Source of the DNA: Poriferisphaera corsica
GTDB lineage: Bacteria > Planctomycetota > Phycisphaerae > Phycisphaerales > Phycisphaeraceae
Length of the DNA: 64,000 nt
Assembly (NCBI RefSeq): GCF_007747445.1
Contig: NZ_CP036425.1
Coordinates: 2,402,175-2,466,174, forward strand
Reading direction: 5' to 3'
Shown: piece by piece, positions 38,730-48,408 of the stretch
How the letters are laid out: each line of letters opens with the position of its first letter
Numbering within the stretch: position 1 is the first letter of the stretch
The notes under the pieces: generated by a model
Told to the model about the DNA's origin: nothing
The model's input: the letters and a program-made list of their open reading frames with translations, nothing else
Databases searched by the model: none
Position numbers and translations under genes: made by a program

Positions 38730-38987
38730 ATGGTTCAGAAGAATTTTGATATCGATCGTCAACTTGCTGAAGAATTTAGTCAGTTTTGCAAAGAGCGAGG
38801 GATGACTTTGGGTGCTGCTGTTAGCGCAGCAATCCTATCTTACATGCAGTTAGATGCAACAGAACGGGAACAGGCTAACCTAAATCTAAGCAATTGGCTT
38901 AATGAAGGGCATCATGCAAGCGAATCAAAGCGATCGCGTGCGGCGAAGCCTTTAGGTGGATCAAAGGGCAAGAGGTATTCGTCATAG
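38730..38987 (+). CDS. Small protein with ribbon-helix-helix-like N-terminus
   Basis: 85 residues. NFDIDRQLAEEFSQFCKERGMTLGAAVSAAILSYMQLD fits a strand-helix-helix fold like Arc/CopG DNA-binding proteins or replication-plasmid regulators. The tail is basic (SKRSRAAKPLGGSKGKRYSS). The ribosome site is weak. No toxin gene is adjacent, so an antitoxin role is unsupported. Confidence 0.55.
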   Translation: MVQKNFDIDRQLAEEFSQFCKERGMTLGAAVSAAILSYMQLDATEREQANLNLSNWLNEGHHASESKRSRAAKPLGGSKGKRYSS

Positions 38988-39150
38988 ATAATCATTGTCA
39001 GAGTCGTGTTCGCTCAAACAGTGTGTTCACTCTCTAAAATATTTCATCAATAAAATAAACAAATGATTTAACCAAATTACCTATAAATTTAGTTAAATCC
39101 ATGCGCGATCATGGTGTGCATATTGGGTTACATTTGCGATTGCGACGGAC

Positions 39151-39558
39151 TTAACATGCGCGAGATGGTTTTTGATCTGAGAGCAATTGAAGAACTGGAA
39201 TGGGCTGTTCAAGCTTGGGAGACATCATGACGGCATCACAATCGATACCTTGCAGCATATAAACGTGTAAACGAGCGAGAGTCATCGCGTCGAGTTGAGA
39301 CATGGCAAGACCAATCAGGTTACACATGGATTCTTCGTCGTGTGTGTCGGATTGTGCGATATCTAATTCATAAGCAAATGCGTGGACAAGTTCATGCCAA
39401 AGAGTTGAAAGCCGCTTGCTTGGCTTGAGCTGGCCGGAGATCAGAATGGTCTGATGATCGAAAAAGGTTAGCCCGCAATACGGGTCTCCGGCTTCGTCGC
39501 GAACAATACCCTTGGCGAGAATAATTCGGTAGACGTGTGGGCCAACTTTCACTTCCAT
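39151..39558 (-). CDS. Orphan zincin-type protein (IrrE/DUF955-like)
   Basis: 135 residues from the ATG at 39558 with GAGGTG seven bases upstream; the in-frame GTG at 39567 is part of that site. YCGLTFFDHQTILISGQL then LSTLWHELVHAFAYELD: HELVH (55-59) is the gluzincin motif, in the context seen in ImmA/IrrE N-terminal domains, with DEESMCNLIG supplying a possible third ligand. ImmA/IrrE proteases cut repressors of mobile elements or stress regulons. There is no HTH domain here and no repressor gene beside it, so the target is unknown. Confidence 0.65.
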   Translation of the reverse strand: MEVKVGPHVYRIILAKGIVRDEAGDPYCGLTFFDHQTILISGQLKPSKRLSTLWHELVHAFAYELDIAQSDTHDEESMCNLIGLAMSQLDAMTLARLHVYMLQGIDCDAVMMSPKLEQPIPVLQLLSDQKPSRAC

Positions 39559-39681
39559 CGTATGCACCTCATTTGATTCACATTACGCGACGAACAGAAA
39601 TATGAAGTATGGTAAACAAGGCGAGTGCCAATAGATTGGCACTGATGCTTACTTTCAATCAAAAATAATATTGAGGCTGAT

Positions 39682-39849
39682 ATGACGTATCTCTATTTAT
39701 TTTCGACAATCATTTGTGAAGTGATTGGTACGATCATGCTGAAATCGAGTGATGGATTCACGAAGTTGTGGGCAAGCGTTGTGGTGGTGATGGTGCGGCC
39801 TTTTGCTTGCTGTCACTGACGCTGTGAGAGATGAAGATTGGGGCGGCTA
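39682..39849 (+). pseudogene. Decayed SMR-family (QacE/SugE-like) transporter
   Basis: GAGG is followed by an ATG at 39682. The first frame gives MTYLYLFSTIICEVIGTIML, KSSDGFTKLWASVVVV, the first helix and start of helix 2 of small multidrug-resistance transporters, including the essential Glu (about residue 14). The match then shifts frame: AFCLLSLTL, a TGA at 39825-39827 where a basic residue is expected, and EMKIGAA, the helix 2-3 region. After that nothing is recognisable. So the gene has a frameshift, a nonsense codon and lost helices 3-4. Confidence 0.72.
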
Positions 39850-39886
39850 AGCTATATGAAAGATGTGATTGTTTTCTGATGGCGGT

Positions 39887-41131
39887 CTAGTTGCCGAGCG
39901 GCAGGTTCAAGAGTGTGAGTAGCTCATTGCGAAAGATGAGGATGACGTAGGTGGCACCGGCGAGGTATGGGCCGTAGGGGATGACTTTAACTTGGCCTTT
40001 AAGGAGAGTGCTGGCTCCGATCATGAGAACTGCCGCGATGAGGCCGATGAAAGGGGCAACGAAGAAGATGAGTGTGGCTTCGAGCGCGCCGACGACAGCG
40101 CCAATTGCACCGAGGAGATGGACGTCGCCGAGTCCCATGGCTTCTTTGCCGAAGGCGAGCGTGCCGAAGATGCGTGTATACCAAACGATGCCGCAACCGA
40201 CGAAGTAACCGCAGATGCATCCGGCAAGAACGTGAAGCCAAGGGGCTTGGGTGAAGGAGGCGGCGGTTTCTTGTGAAGGGTCGTTGCCAGCAGCGACGAA
40301 CATGCCGAGGAATATGCCGATGGTTGGGAAGAAGACAAAGGCGAGTTCTTTAAGAACTTCACGACGAGGGTGTGGATAGTAAAAAATTTCCTCTTGAACT
40401 TCTTCAGCTTCAATGCGGTCTTTGTGTTTACGGGTTTTATTTGAGGCTTTTTGCTCGGCTTCGAATTGCTCCATGAGGGTATCCCAGTCATTGAAGGAGC
40501 GTTTGAGGGTGCCTTGTTTGAGGAGGACGAAAGCAAGGCCGAGGCCGAGGATTCCACCGATGGCTGCGCCGATGCCTGCGCCGGTGGCGATGGGGAGCGG
40601 CTGATCGTTGAGCATACCTGTGAGAGCAAGGAAGTTTGGCGCGTCGAGCGCAACACTGAGCGGAAGCGCGATAAGCGCAATGATGAGTACGAAGTAAGGG
40701 ATTTGCAGCGGGATGATGTAAAGTTTGGAGTCAATAATTGTCGCAGCGATGAGTGCGCTGATCATGATGATGTGCGTCAGGAAGATGGGCCAGGTTGCAT
40801 CGAGGCCGAGGAAGCCGAAGCCGGGGCGCAGGTCAGTCATGTAGTAGGTGTAATAGAGGAGCGCCCAGAGGAAGCCGGTGATGAATTCGATGACGGGGTA
40901 TTGGATGGAGATGGGCGTTTTGCAGTATCGGCATTTACCTCGAAGCCAGAGCCAACCGAGAATGGGGACGTTGTCATACCATGCGAGTTGATGATTGCAG
41001 TTGGGACAGGCGCTGGGCGGTGAAACAATGGATTTGCCTTCAGGCAAACGATAGGCGACGACATTGAGGAATGAGCCAATGTTTGCACCGAAAATGAAGA
41101 AGACGATTAGCCACATGATGTCGGGGTTCAT
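39887..41131 (-). CDS. pilD: Type IV prepilin peptidase/methylase, PilD type
   Basis: 414 residues (usual 250-290). The N-terminal methylase part has [16 protein letters not shown], then the zinc pairs CPNC (42-45) and CRYC (67-70). The peptidase half has catalytic Asp in IIDSKL (134) and MGLGDVHLL (335). About 130 extra residues sit between the two Asp: a helix pair and a charged cytoplasmic loop (about 205-260, [20 protein letters not shown]). It should cleave and methylate the FTLIE pseudopilins such as the one at 31603. Co-directional with xseB/xseA upstream. Confidence 0.92.
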   Translation of the reverse strand: MNPDIMWLIVFFIFGANIGSFLNVVAYRLPEGKSIVSPPSACPNCNHQLAWYDNVPILGWLWLRGKCRYCKTPISIQYPVIEFITGFLWALLYYTYYMTDLRPGFGFLGLDATWPIFLTHIIMISALIAATIIDSKLYIIPLQIPYFVLIIALIALPLSVALDAPNFLALTGMLNDQPLPIATGAGIGAAIGGILGLGLAFVLLKQGTLKRSFNDWDTLMEQFEAEQKASNKTRKHKDRIEAEEVQEEIFYYPHPRREVLKELAFVFFPTIGIFLGMFVAAGNDPSQETAASFTQAPWLHVLAGCICGYFVGCGIVWYTRIFGTLAFGKEAMGLGDVHLLGAIGAVVGALEATLIFFVAPFIGLIAAVLMIGASTLLKGQVKVIPYGPYLAGATYVILIFRNELLTLLNLPLGN

Positions 41132-41195
41132 TAAATGCCCTATTCTCTATCTAATAATTTGATATGGTTGAGAGGAGATGAGAAAAGAGGCTTTT

Positions 41196-41471
41196 TTATT
41201 CGTAGTCCTCATGCTCTTCTTCAATTTCAGCACTGGTGGATTCACCTTCGACGGCGAGCTTGCCTGAGGGATCTTCGGTGAGTTTGGCGATCTTCGCTTC
41301 GGCTTTATTGAGAATGCCTTTACAGTGCTTGATAAGACCCATGCCAGCCTCATACTGGTCGAGAGCTTGTTCGAGGCCGATCTGGCCCGATTCGACTTGA
41401 TCGATGATAGATTCAAGTTGCTGGATTGCGTCTTCGAATTTCATGTTTTTTGAAGGTTGTTTCTTGGCCAT
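41196..41471 (-). CDS. xseB: Exodeoxyribonuclease VII small subunit
   Basis: 91 residues. MKFEDAIQQLESIIDQVESG and LEQALDQYEAGMGLIKHCKG are the two helices of XseB, the subunits that wrap the XseA helices. The C-terminal tail is acidic. It lies 66 bp downstream of xseA in the same direction, the usual order. Confidence 0.95.
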   Translation of the reverse strand: MAKKQPSKNMKFEDAIQQLESIIDQVESGQIGLEQALDQYEAGMGLIKHCKGILNKAEAKIAKLTEDPSGKLAVEGESTSAEIEEEHEDYE

Positions 41472-41537
41472 GGTTTTATTTTATCTAATTAGAGGTTGCT
41501 TGTGCTGTTTGGGGCTGACGATTTTTTGTTAAACAGA

Positions 41538-43154
41538 TTAGAAAAGCAAACCCTCATCGGCGTTGGGCTTAGGGTTGCTTTTCGTTTTAGAGGCTTTCGT
41601 TTTGCGCGTTGATGAAGTAGTTGTTTTGGGAGTTGGCTTTGTGCCCTGCCCTGCGGGGGTATTTTTATCGTTGACAGTGGAATCGATCGTACCGTCAGCG
41701 AGATGGGTGATGAGAGGATCGCCTGGAGAGACATCTTTGGGTGAGCGGATGAGCTTGCCAGTATTGGTTGTGGTGTAGGAGAAACCACGTTCGAGGACGG
41801 CATTTGGGCCAACAGCGCCGAGCTGCTTTTCGAGGGCAGTAAGCTTGGCTTTGGCGCGGGCGAGGTCATTGGGGAGTGTGGTGGTAAGACGTTGCGTGAG
41901 GATATTGAGCTTATTTTGATGTTGAGAAATTTTCTGTTGCGACAAATTGCGTAGCTGAAGTTCGGACTGTCGAAGCTTCTGAGATTCAGAGGCAAGACGG
42001 TTTTTGAGCATCGGCAGCAGGCGGGCTTGGAGGTGATCAAGTTGGAGCGATTGCTCACGAACCAGCGCGGTTGGCGAACGGAATAGTGGGTGACGAACAA
42101 CATGACGAAGGCGATCGGCGTTGTGACGAGCGATGCGTTCGACGAGAAGCTTGAGTCGAGATTCGAGTTGCAATGCTTGTTGCCAAAGTGCGCGGGCATC
42201 GGGGACAAGCGTCATCGCGGCTTGGGTGGGTGTGGCGCAGCGATGATCGGCAACAAGTTCGGCAATGGTCGTATCGGTTTCGTGGCCAATGGCGGCAACA
42301 ACGGGGACGTTACATGCGAACAGCGCGTCGGCGACAATACGCTCGTTGAATGCCCAAAGATCTTCGATGCTGCCACCACCTCGCGTGAGGATGATGGCGT
42401 CGATGTTAAGCGAGCGATAGTCAGCAGAGATTTTGCGGATAGCGCGGGCGATTTCTGGGGCAGCTGGCTCCCCTTGCACTCGGACATCGGCGAGTAGAAG
42501 TTTGCATGCCGGCCAACGACGATGCGTGGTGTTAATGACATCTTGAAGAGCAGCTGCTGCGCGGGAAGTCACAACAGCGATGCGGCGAGGCATGGCGGGG
42601 AGTTGTTTTTTACGTGTAGGGTCGAAATAACCGAGAGTGCGCAGCTCTTCCATACGGGCTCGGAGTTCGAGTTCGAGATTGCCGAGGCCGACGGGTTCGA
42701 GCTTTTCGACATAGATCTGAACGGAGCCTTGCGCATCGTAATAGTCGACTCGTCCGGTTGCGACGACTTGGAGGCCATCTTTAACGGGGAAATTGATGCG
42801 GCGAGCATTGGAAGCGAAACAGACACAGCGGATCGCAGCCCCTTTATCTTTCAATGAGAAAAACCAGTGCTGGCGATTGGAGAGATTGGAAATCTCGCCG
42901 ATGATGCGAATTTTGGCGGGGAAATGGTTGGTGAGGGCGGATTTGATCTGGGACGAAACCTGCGTGACAGTCAGCGCGTCATCCGCAGCAGATGCCGAGG
43001 AAGAGGGAGGGGAAGATGATGGGGATGAGCGTTTTGAGGCTGAGGGAGCGGGTTTGGCGGCTGTTTGGGGTTTACGAGATCGCTGGCCGCCGTTGGGCTG
43101 CTTGCCCCACAACCCGTCATTTACTTCATTTTCATTAAAAGGCAACTGGTTCAT
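41538..43154 (-). CDS. xseA: Exodeoxyribonuclease VII large subunit
   Basis: 538 residues from the ATG at 43154; the frame is open 28 codons further, but that part overlaps the likely gap promoter region and reads poorly. After a Ser/Pro-rich low-complexity stretch (about 15-55) come the OB-fold (LTVTQVSSQIKSALTNHFP, IRIIGEISNLSNRQHWFFSLKD) and the catalytic domain (MPRRIAVVTSRAAAALQDVI, ILTRGGGSIEDLWAFNE, PVVAAIGHETDTTIAE). A coiled coil and a Lys/Thr-rich disordered tail end the protein. It degrades single-stranded DNA with XseB in repair. Confidence 0.95.
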   Translation of the reverse strand: MNQLPFNENEVNDGLWGKQPNGGQRSRKPQTAAKPAPSASKRSSPSSSPPSSSASAADDALTVTQVSSQIKSALTNHFPAKIRIIGEISNLSNRQHWFFSLKDKGAAIRCVCFASNARRINFPVKDGLQVVATGRVDYYDAQGSVQIYVEKLEPVGLGNLELELRARMEELRTLGYFDPTRKKQLPAMPRRIAVVTSRAAAALQDVINTTHRRWPACKLLLADVRVQGEPAAPEIARAIRKISADYRSLNIDAIILTRGGGSIEDLWAFNERIVADALFACNVPVVAAIGHETDTTIAELVADHRCATPTQAAMTLVPDARALWQQALQLESRLKLLVERIARHNADRLRHVVRHPLFRSPTALVREQSLQLDHLQARLLPMLKNRLASESQKLRQSELQLRNLSQQKISQHQNKLNILTQRLTTTLPNDLARAKAKLTALEKQLGAVGPNAVLERGFSYTTTNTGKLIRSPKDVSPGDPLITHLADGTIDSTVNDKNTPAGQGTKPTPKTTTSSTRKTKASKTKSNPKPNADEGLLF

Positions 43155-43231
43155 ATAAAATAAGATACTGCCCCGAACCGCGTTGTGAGTCAACCAAGGG
43201 GGTTTTACCCAATTGCTAACTGGAGGCCAGC

Positions 43232-43259
43232 TTGACAAGAGCGTGCAACTTCCTACCTT
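43232..43259 (+). promoter_or_regulatory. Candidate sigma-70 promoter of gap
   Basis: A perfect -35 TTGACA at 43232-43237 is followed after 16 bases by TACCTT at 43254-43259, a weak -10. It lies about 80 bp before the gap start, whose ribosome site is GGAG. It is a pattern match only; the -10 is poor. Confidence 0.4.
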
Positions 43260-43335
43260 TTACTCTGTTATTCATGCCCGATCCTGGGCGCTTAACACTC
43301 AAGAATCAAACGTTAATCGTTTTTTTGGAGAATGA

Positions 43336-44358
<1,023 letters not shown>

Positions 44359-44440
44359 TTCACCCTCGCCCCCGGAAGTGTTGAGTTCGAAACACCGAAT
44401 CTCTTCATGACCTGAGGTAAGAATTACTTGAAGTAATAAT

Positions 44441-44474
44441 AAAAAAACCACGGCCTTAGGGTCGTGGTTTTTTG
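44441..44474. terminator. Bidirectional terminator after gap
   Basis: AAAAAAACCACGGCC - ttag - GGTCGTGGTTTTTT: a stem flanked by A-run and T-run, between convergent gap and the DUF4393 gene. Confidence 0.9.
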
Positions 44475-44517
44475 TTGGCTCTATCAAAAAAATACATCTA
44501 AAAATCCTTGCAGTAAT

Positions 44518-45258
44518 TTAAATGCATATTGCTATAAGCCCGCTTCCAAATTCTGTAATAGACAGTTCACTAAAAGTATCAGTTGGTAAATCACTAAGTA
44601 AGTTGTAGTCGTCCATACTCAAATAATCTTTTTCATATACAGTTTCAATCTGAAAAATGCGTAATCGTATAAAATTGTCTAAGTATGTACAGGCTTGCTT
44701 TTCATCCACTCCCTCGATCGATCTACATATACTTGAGAAATGTACACCAAAAGAAATTTGGTGAATACCATCCTCTTTATGTCTAATTGTAAATCCATCA
44801 TTAAACTGGTTTGTCATACTATTTAAAATCAATGCTTCATCCGACGATAACTGCTGCAACACATGCACATACGATGGATGCACTGAATCCGCTCTCTCTT
44901 TGTGCATCGCCGCCGCTAACAGATTTGCATACATCTCCTTCAAATGTTCTTCTTCATATGCAAAATGCAAATTCATCATAATCGGCCCAGCTATCGACAA
45001 CTTAGGCGACTGAATATTTGCAGGATCTTCAGCTGTAAACTTCTCTAATACCTTCGAGCATATCCAATCTTTAATACAATCATAACCCCATACTGCACCT
45101 TCGAGTGGATCGAATGCTTTGCCAAGCGCATTTGCAACAATGAATAGCTTTTGTCCTGCCAACTGAGTTGTTGGCTTTAACAAATCCCGATAAACCTCTG
45201 GTAGTATCTCTTTAACACCAAGTGCTTTTGCAATTTCAATTACCGTTCCTGGGGTCAT
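44518..45258 (-). CDS. DUF4393 / Abi-alpha-like protein, candidate phage defence
   Basis: 246 residues. The ATG at 45258 has GGAGG seven bases upstream, so the 20 codons ahead of it are not used. The PF14337-type (Abi-alpha, DUF4393) order is clear: VYRDLLKPTTQLAGQKL, GKAFDPLEGAVWGYDCIKDWI, then AGPIMMNLHFAYEEEHLKEMYANLLAAAMHKE and VHPSYVHVLQQLSSDEALIL. Abi-alpha proteins were named from abortive infection; the mechanism is not known to me. It stands alone, convergent with gap, and is lower in GC than its neighbours, which would fit recent gain. Confidence 0.78.
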   Translation of the reverse strand: MTPGTVIEIAKALGVKEILPEVYRDLLKPTTQLAGQKLFIVANALGKAFDPLEGAVWGYDCIKDWICSKVLEKFTAEDPANIQSPKLSIAGPIMMNLHFAYEEEHLKEMYANLLAAAMHKERADSVHPSYVHVLQQLSSDEALILNSMTNQFNDGFTIRHKEDGIHQISFGVHFSSICRSIEGVDEKQACTYLDNFIRLRIFQIETVYEKDYLSMDDYNLLSDLPTDTFSELSITEFGSGLIAICI

Positions 45259-45607
45259 ATCTTCGCCTCCGATTTTGTATATAAAATGACCAAAATCATT
45301 ATATAAAGGCACGTACATTTACTGAATGTAATTCTTATTTCATCAACAGCACAAATAAAACAAGACGATTTTTCTTTTTCACATTAATACGAATTTTTAG
45401 TGTTTTTCCGTATATTCCCTATTTCATAGTCTTTTCCGATTGATAAAGTATCTCATCGCATTTGCGACCAAACCGTGGGCTAAATGCAGCCATGCTACAT
45501 TTGAAATCTCCACAGCAGCATGTCTGTGATAAATGCTCTATACACTTTCTATCTTATGATTAGGGTAATGCGTAGTTGCTATGCATATATTCTTGAAAGG
45601 GAAAAAG
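45259..45607. other. Intergenic region between divergent DUF4393 and PEP-CTERM genes
   Basis: 349 bp, A/T-rich near the DUF4393 start (45335-45430). AAAGGG lies before the ATG at 45608. It must contain both promoters. No operator-like dyad stands out. Confidence 0.5.
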
Positions 45608-48082
45608 ATGAACCGTTTGTGTTACCTTGGCTTGATATTAATCGTCAGCTTTATGTCAATCTATTCAACCCCTGTTAACGCCGCTATAGTTCGAACTGGC
45701 AGCACCGTCATCAGCGTTAACAACCCACCATTTGATGCTGGAGATTGGAGAACCGTTCGCCTTGGCACCAGCCATCCATCCAATCCTACCTTTGGGGAAC
45801 TTAGAATCACCGAAGGCAATGATGCAAACGCTGAGAACACATACATTGGCAACAGTACTGGCATCGAAGGCCGACTCTTCGTCGAAGACGCTGGCTCAAC
45901 TTACTCTTCAACCATACTCGCTGTAGGCGCAAATGCGAACGGCTCATTGACTGTCCAGAACGACGCTACAGTCACCACTGCCAACCTCTGGCTCGGTGTC
46001 TATACAAACTCAGAAGCAAACGTCACCGTCACAAGCAACTCAACACTGAACGCAAGCTTGATTTCACAAGGCACCGAAAGTGAAGCAAATATCTATATCA
46101 GTGATGGGTCAGAGCTCAACGTCTCATCTGACAACTGGTCAATTGGCAACGGCTTCAAACACACAACAACATCACTCAATCTCTACAACAATGCAACAGT
46201 CAATGCAGGCGACATTTCATTCAGCCCATGGACAAATACAACACTAAGCATCGAAACCGAATCCCGCTTAGACATGAACGATCTCGTGCTCTCCGCTCAC
46301 TCATCCACAACCCTCACAAACAGATCCCATCTCCGAGCAGACAGCATTCTCTATGCTGATCGCCAAGCAGGTGCGACCAGTGGAAGAACTCGCAACATTA
46401 CATTACGTAACGGATCTTCAATTGGCACCTATGAATTTACGATACGTGGCCAATCAAATATCACCATTGATGATTCACAGTTACTAACCTGGAATTCTGC
46501 TTCAAGCATTGCTATCCGGGCTGGTAACAGTGATCTCGACAGTGAACTTAACATCATCAACGGCGGCAGCTTGAATTCCGGAGCATACATCTCTTTATGG
46601 GGCCACGAAACATCAACTGGCAGCTACACCGTCCGCGTGCAAGGCAATGATTCTCTTATGAGAGCACGCTACGATATCAGCTTCGGTATTGGTGGAGGAA
46701 CTAATTTCAATGCTTTCCTCGATGGCGGCACTATCTACGCAGGTGACGACTTACGACTCAGAAACGGCGCAACCTTCACACAAAACGGTGGCTCGGTCCA
46801 GGTTGACGACATCTTCATCTACGATGACTCAACCTACAACTTCAACTTCGGCCACATCTACTTACGCAATGTATCTGATCTCTTCAGTAGCCATGTCCTC
46901 ATCGACAAAATCCTCACCAACAACAGCATCTACGCCAATCAGGAAATCGAGTTCGCAAGCGATCTCAACATCTACACGCCACTAGTCGTACGGGGCGGCA
47001 CACTCGCTGCTAATCAAATCAATAACACCGCAGCACTCTACTTCCAAACAGGCACCATACGCCAAGGCTCACCACTAACTTCCCAAACAATGCTCGGCAT
47101 ACTCAAAGGCAGTCAACTCAACTCTGGCATGACCTTTGAATCAGGCCAACAAATGGATATCTTCATCAATCACCTCATCGACATGAACGGCGGCACACTC
47201 GCAGCACCACAAGGTATCGTCAACAGCGGCATCATCGAAGGCCGTGGCAACCTCAACGGCATCGTCGCAAACCTCAACGTCGCACAAATCCGTGCACTCG
47301 ACGATGACACACTCCGCGTCAACGGCCAACTCTTCAACGAAGGCCGCATCGAAGTCGTCAACGGCCATCTCGATGCAAGCACCAGCCCCGTCATCAGCTC
47401 TGCCAGCGCTGACATCATCATCCGCAACGGCATCTTTCGTGCTAATCATCTCACCAACGATGGCAGTCTCGCTGTAACCTTTGGTACAACCGACATCCAC
47501 GGCGACATCGTCAACCAAGGTACCGGACGCATCATCATCTCCGGCAACTCCAACGTCACCATCTGGGATGACATTCAGCAGAACTCTAGCATGCACATCG
47601 CTGACGGCTCCACACTCGTCGTCTTCGGCTCATACGCAGGTGCTGGAACCACAGGTACAGGTACCGTTTTCCTTGAAGGTGACACACGACCGGGTTTCTC
47701 TCCTGGTGAAACAATCATGGGCGGCGATGTAGCGCTTGGTAATAATCATGAACTCACAATCGAGATTGGCGGCACTATCGCTGGCACGGAACATGATGTT
47801 TTCGGTTCGCTACAAGAACTGAAACTCAACGGTGACTTGATCGTTGAATGGTATGATGGATTCGCAGCAGACGCAGGCGATGAGTTTGATATACTTGACT
47901 GGGACACACTTGTTGGTTCATTTGATAATGTCGATTTGTCAGCAGCAGCATTAGCACCTGAACTTTCATGGGATACATCAAGTCTTTATACAAGTGGCGT
48001 GATCAAAGTTGTTCCTGAGCCAACATCATTACTGTTGTTTTCAGTACCAATGTTCGCATTACTTAGAAGACGCTCAGCATGA
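45608..48082 (+). CDS. Large secreted beta-repeat protein with PEP-CTERM tail (paralogue A)
   Basis: 824 residues from the ATG at 45608, which has AAAGGG seven bases upstream; the ATG at 45581 would add nine. After the signal peptide (about 1-26) come many short strands with S/T/N/G turns (GSLTVQNDATV, TLNIINGGSL-type repeats), then SGIIEGRGNLNGIVAN and GTGTVFLEGDTRPGFSPGE blocks typical of autotransporter-like beta-helix repeats. A final domain (HELTIEIGGTIAGTEHDVF, FDILDWDTLVGSFDNV) precedes the VVPEPTSLLLFSVPMFALLRRR PEP-CTERM tail. It is probably a cell-surface or matrix protein. A paralogue follows directly. Confidence 0.85.
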   Translation: MNRLCYLGLILIVSFMSIYSTPVNAAIVRTGSTVISVNNPPFDAGDWRTVRLGTSHPSNPTFGELRITEGNDANAENTYIGNSTGIEGRLFVEDAGSTYSSTILAVGANANGSLTVQNDATVTTANLWLGVYTNSEANVTVTSNSTLNASLISQGTESEANIYISDGSELNVSSDNWSIGNGFKHTTTSLNLYNNATVNAGDISFSPWTNTTLSIETESRLDMNDLVLSAHSSTTLTNRSHLRADSILYADRQAGATSGRTRNITLRNGSSIGTYEFTIRGQSNITIDDSQLLTWNSASSIAIRAGNSDLDSELNIINGGSLNSGAYISLWGHETSTGSYTVRVQGNDSLMRARYDISFGIGGGTNFNAFLDGGTIYAGDDLRLRNGATFTQNGGSVQVDDIFIYDDSTYNFNFGHIYLRNVSDLFSSHVLIDKILTNNSIYANQEIEFASDLNIYTPLVVRGGTLAANQINNTAALYFQTGTIRQGSPLTSQTMLGILKGSQLNSGMTFESGQQMDIFINHLIDMNGGTLAAPQGIVNSGIIEGRGNLNGIVANLNVAQIRALDDDTLRVNGQLFNEGRIEVVNGHLDASTSPVISSASADIIIRNGIFRANHLTNDGSLAVTFGTTDIHGDIVNQGTGRIIISGNSNVTIWDDIQQNSSMHIADGSTLVVFGSYAGAGTTGTGTVFLEGDTRPGFSPGETIMGGDVALGNNHELTIEIGGTIAGTEHDVFGSLQELKLNGDLIVEWYDGFAADAGDEFDILDWDTLVGSFDNVDLSAAALAPELSWDTSSLYTSGVIKVVPEPTSLLLFSVPMFALLRRRSA

Positions 48083-48107
48083 AATTCGCTTAACAACTAA
48101 AAATTGC

Positions 48108-48139
48108 AAAAGCTGGGATGAAGTATCCCAGCTTTTTTT
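48108..48139 (+). terminator. Rho-independent terminator between the paralogues
   Basis: AAAGCTGGGATa - aag - TATCCCAGCTTTTTTT-type stem, 25 bases after the stop of paralogue A, so the two paralogues are separate transcripts. Confidence 0.9.
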
Positions 48140-48408
48140 ATACCCATATCGTTATTAGCCATAATTATGCGACAGCCATCTTGCTACTTTTAAATTTTGA
48201 CTTCCCCAATACAGCGAGGGCAAATGAGAATAGTTTGCGTATCTCATTTTTTTTATGATCTGCACAAAGCGGTGAATTCGTAACAAAGAACCATGTGATA
48301 TTTGTATTAGAGCATGGCATGTACCGCAAGAACTATTTGAAAGCTCCTACAAACTTTCAATCAATTGAACAACCTGATGGATCTAATCAAGTATGAGAGG
48401 GAACGATT

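Noticed and set aside
47141-47596. 151-codon minus-strand frame inside PEP-CTERM paralogue A
   Set aside because: Repetitive Asp/Val/Ala composition is the antisense echo of the beta-repeat gene.
48330-48360. Possible sigma-54 promoter TGGCAT...CGCA before paralogue B
   Set aside because: The spacing between GG and GC is eight bases instead of ten, so it does not fit the consensus.
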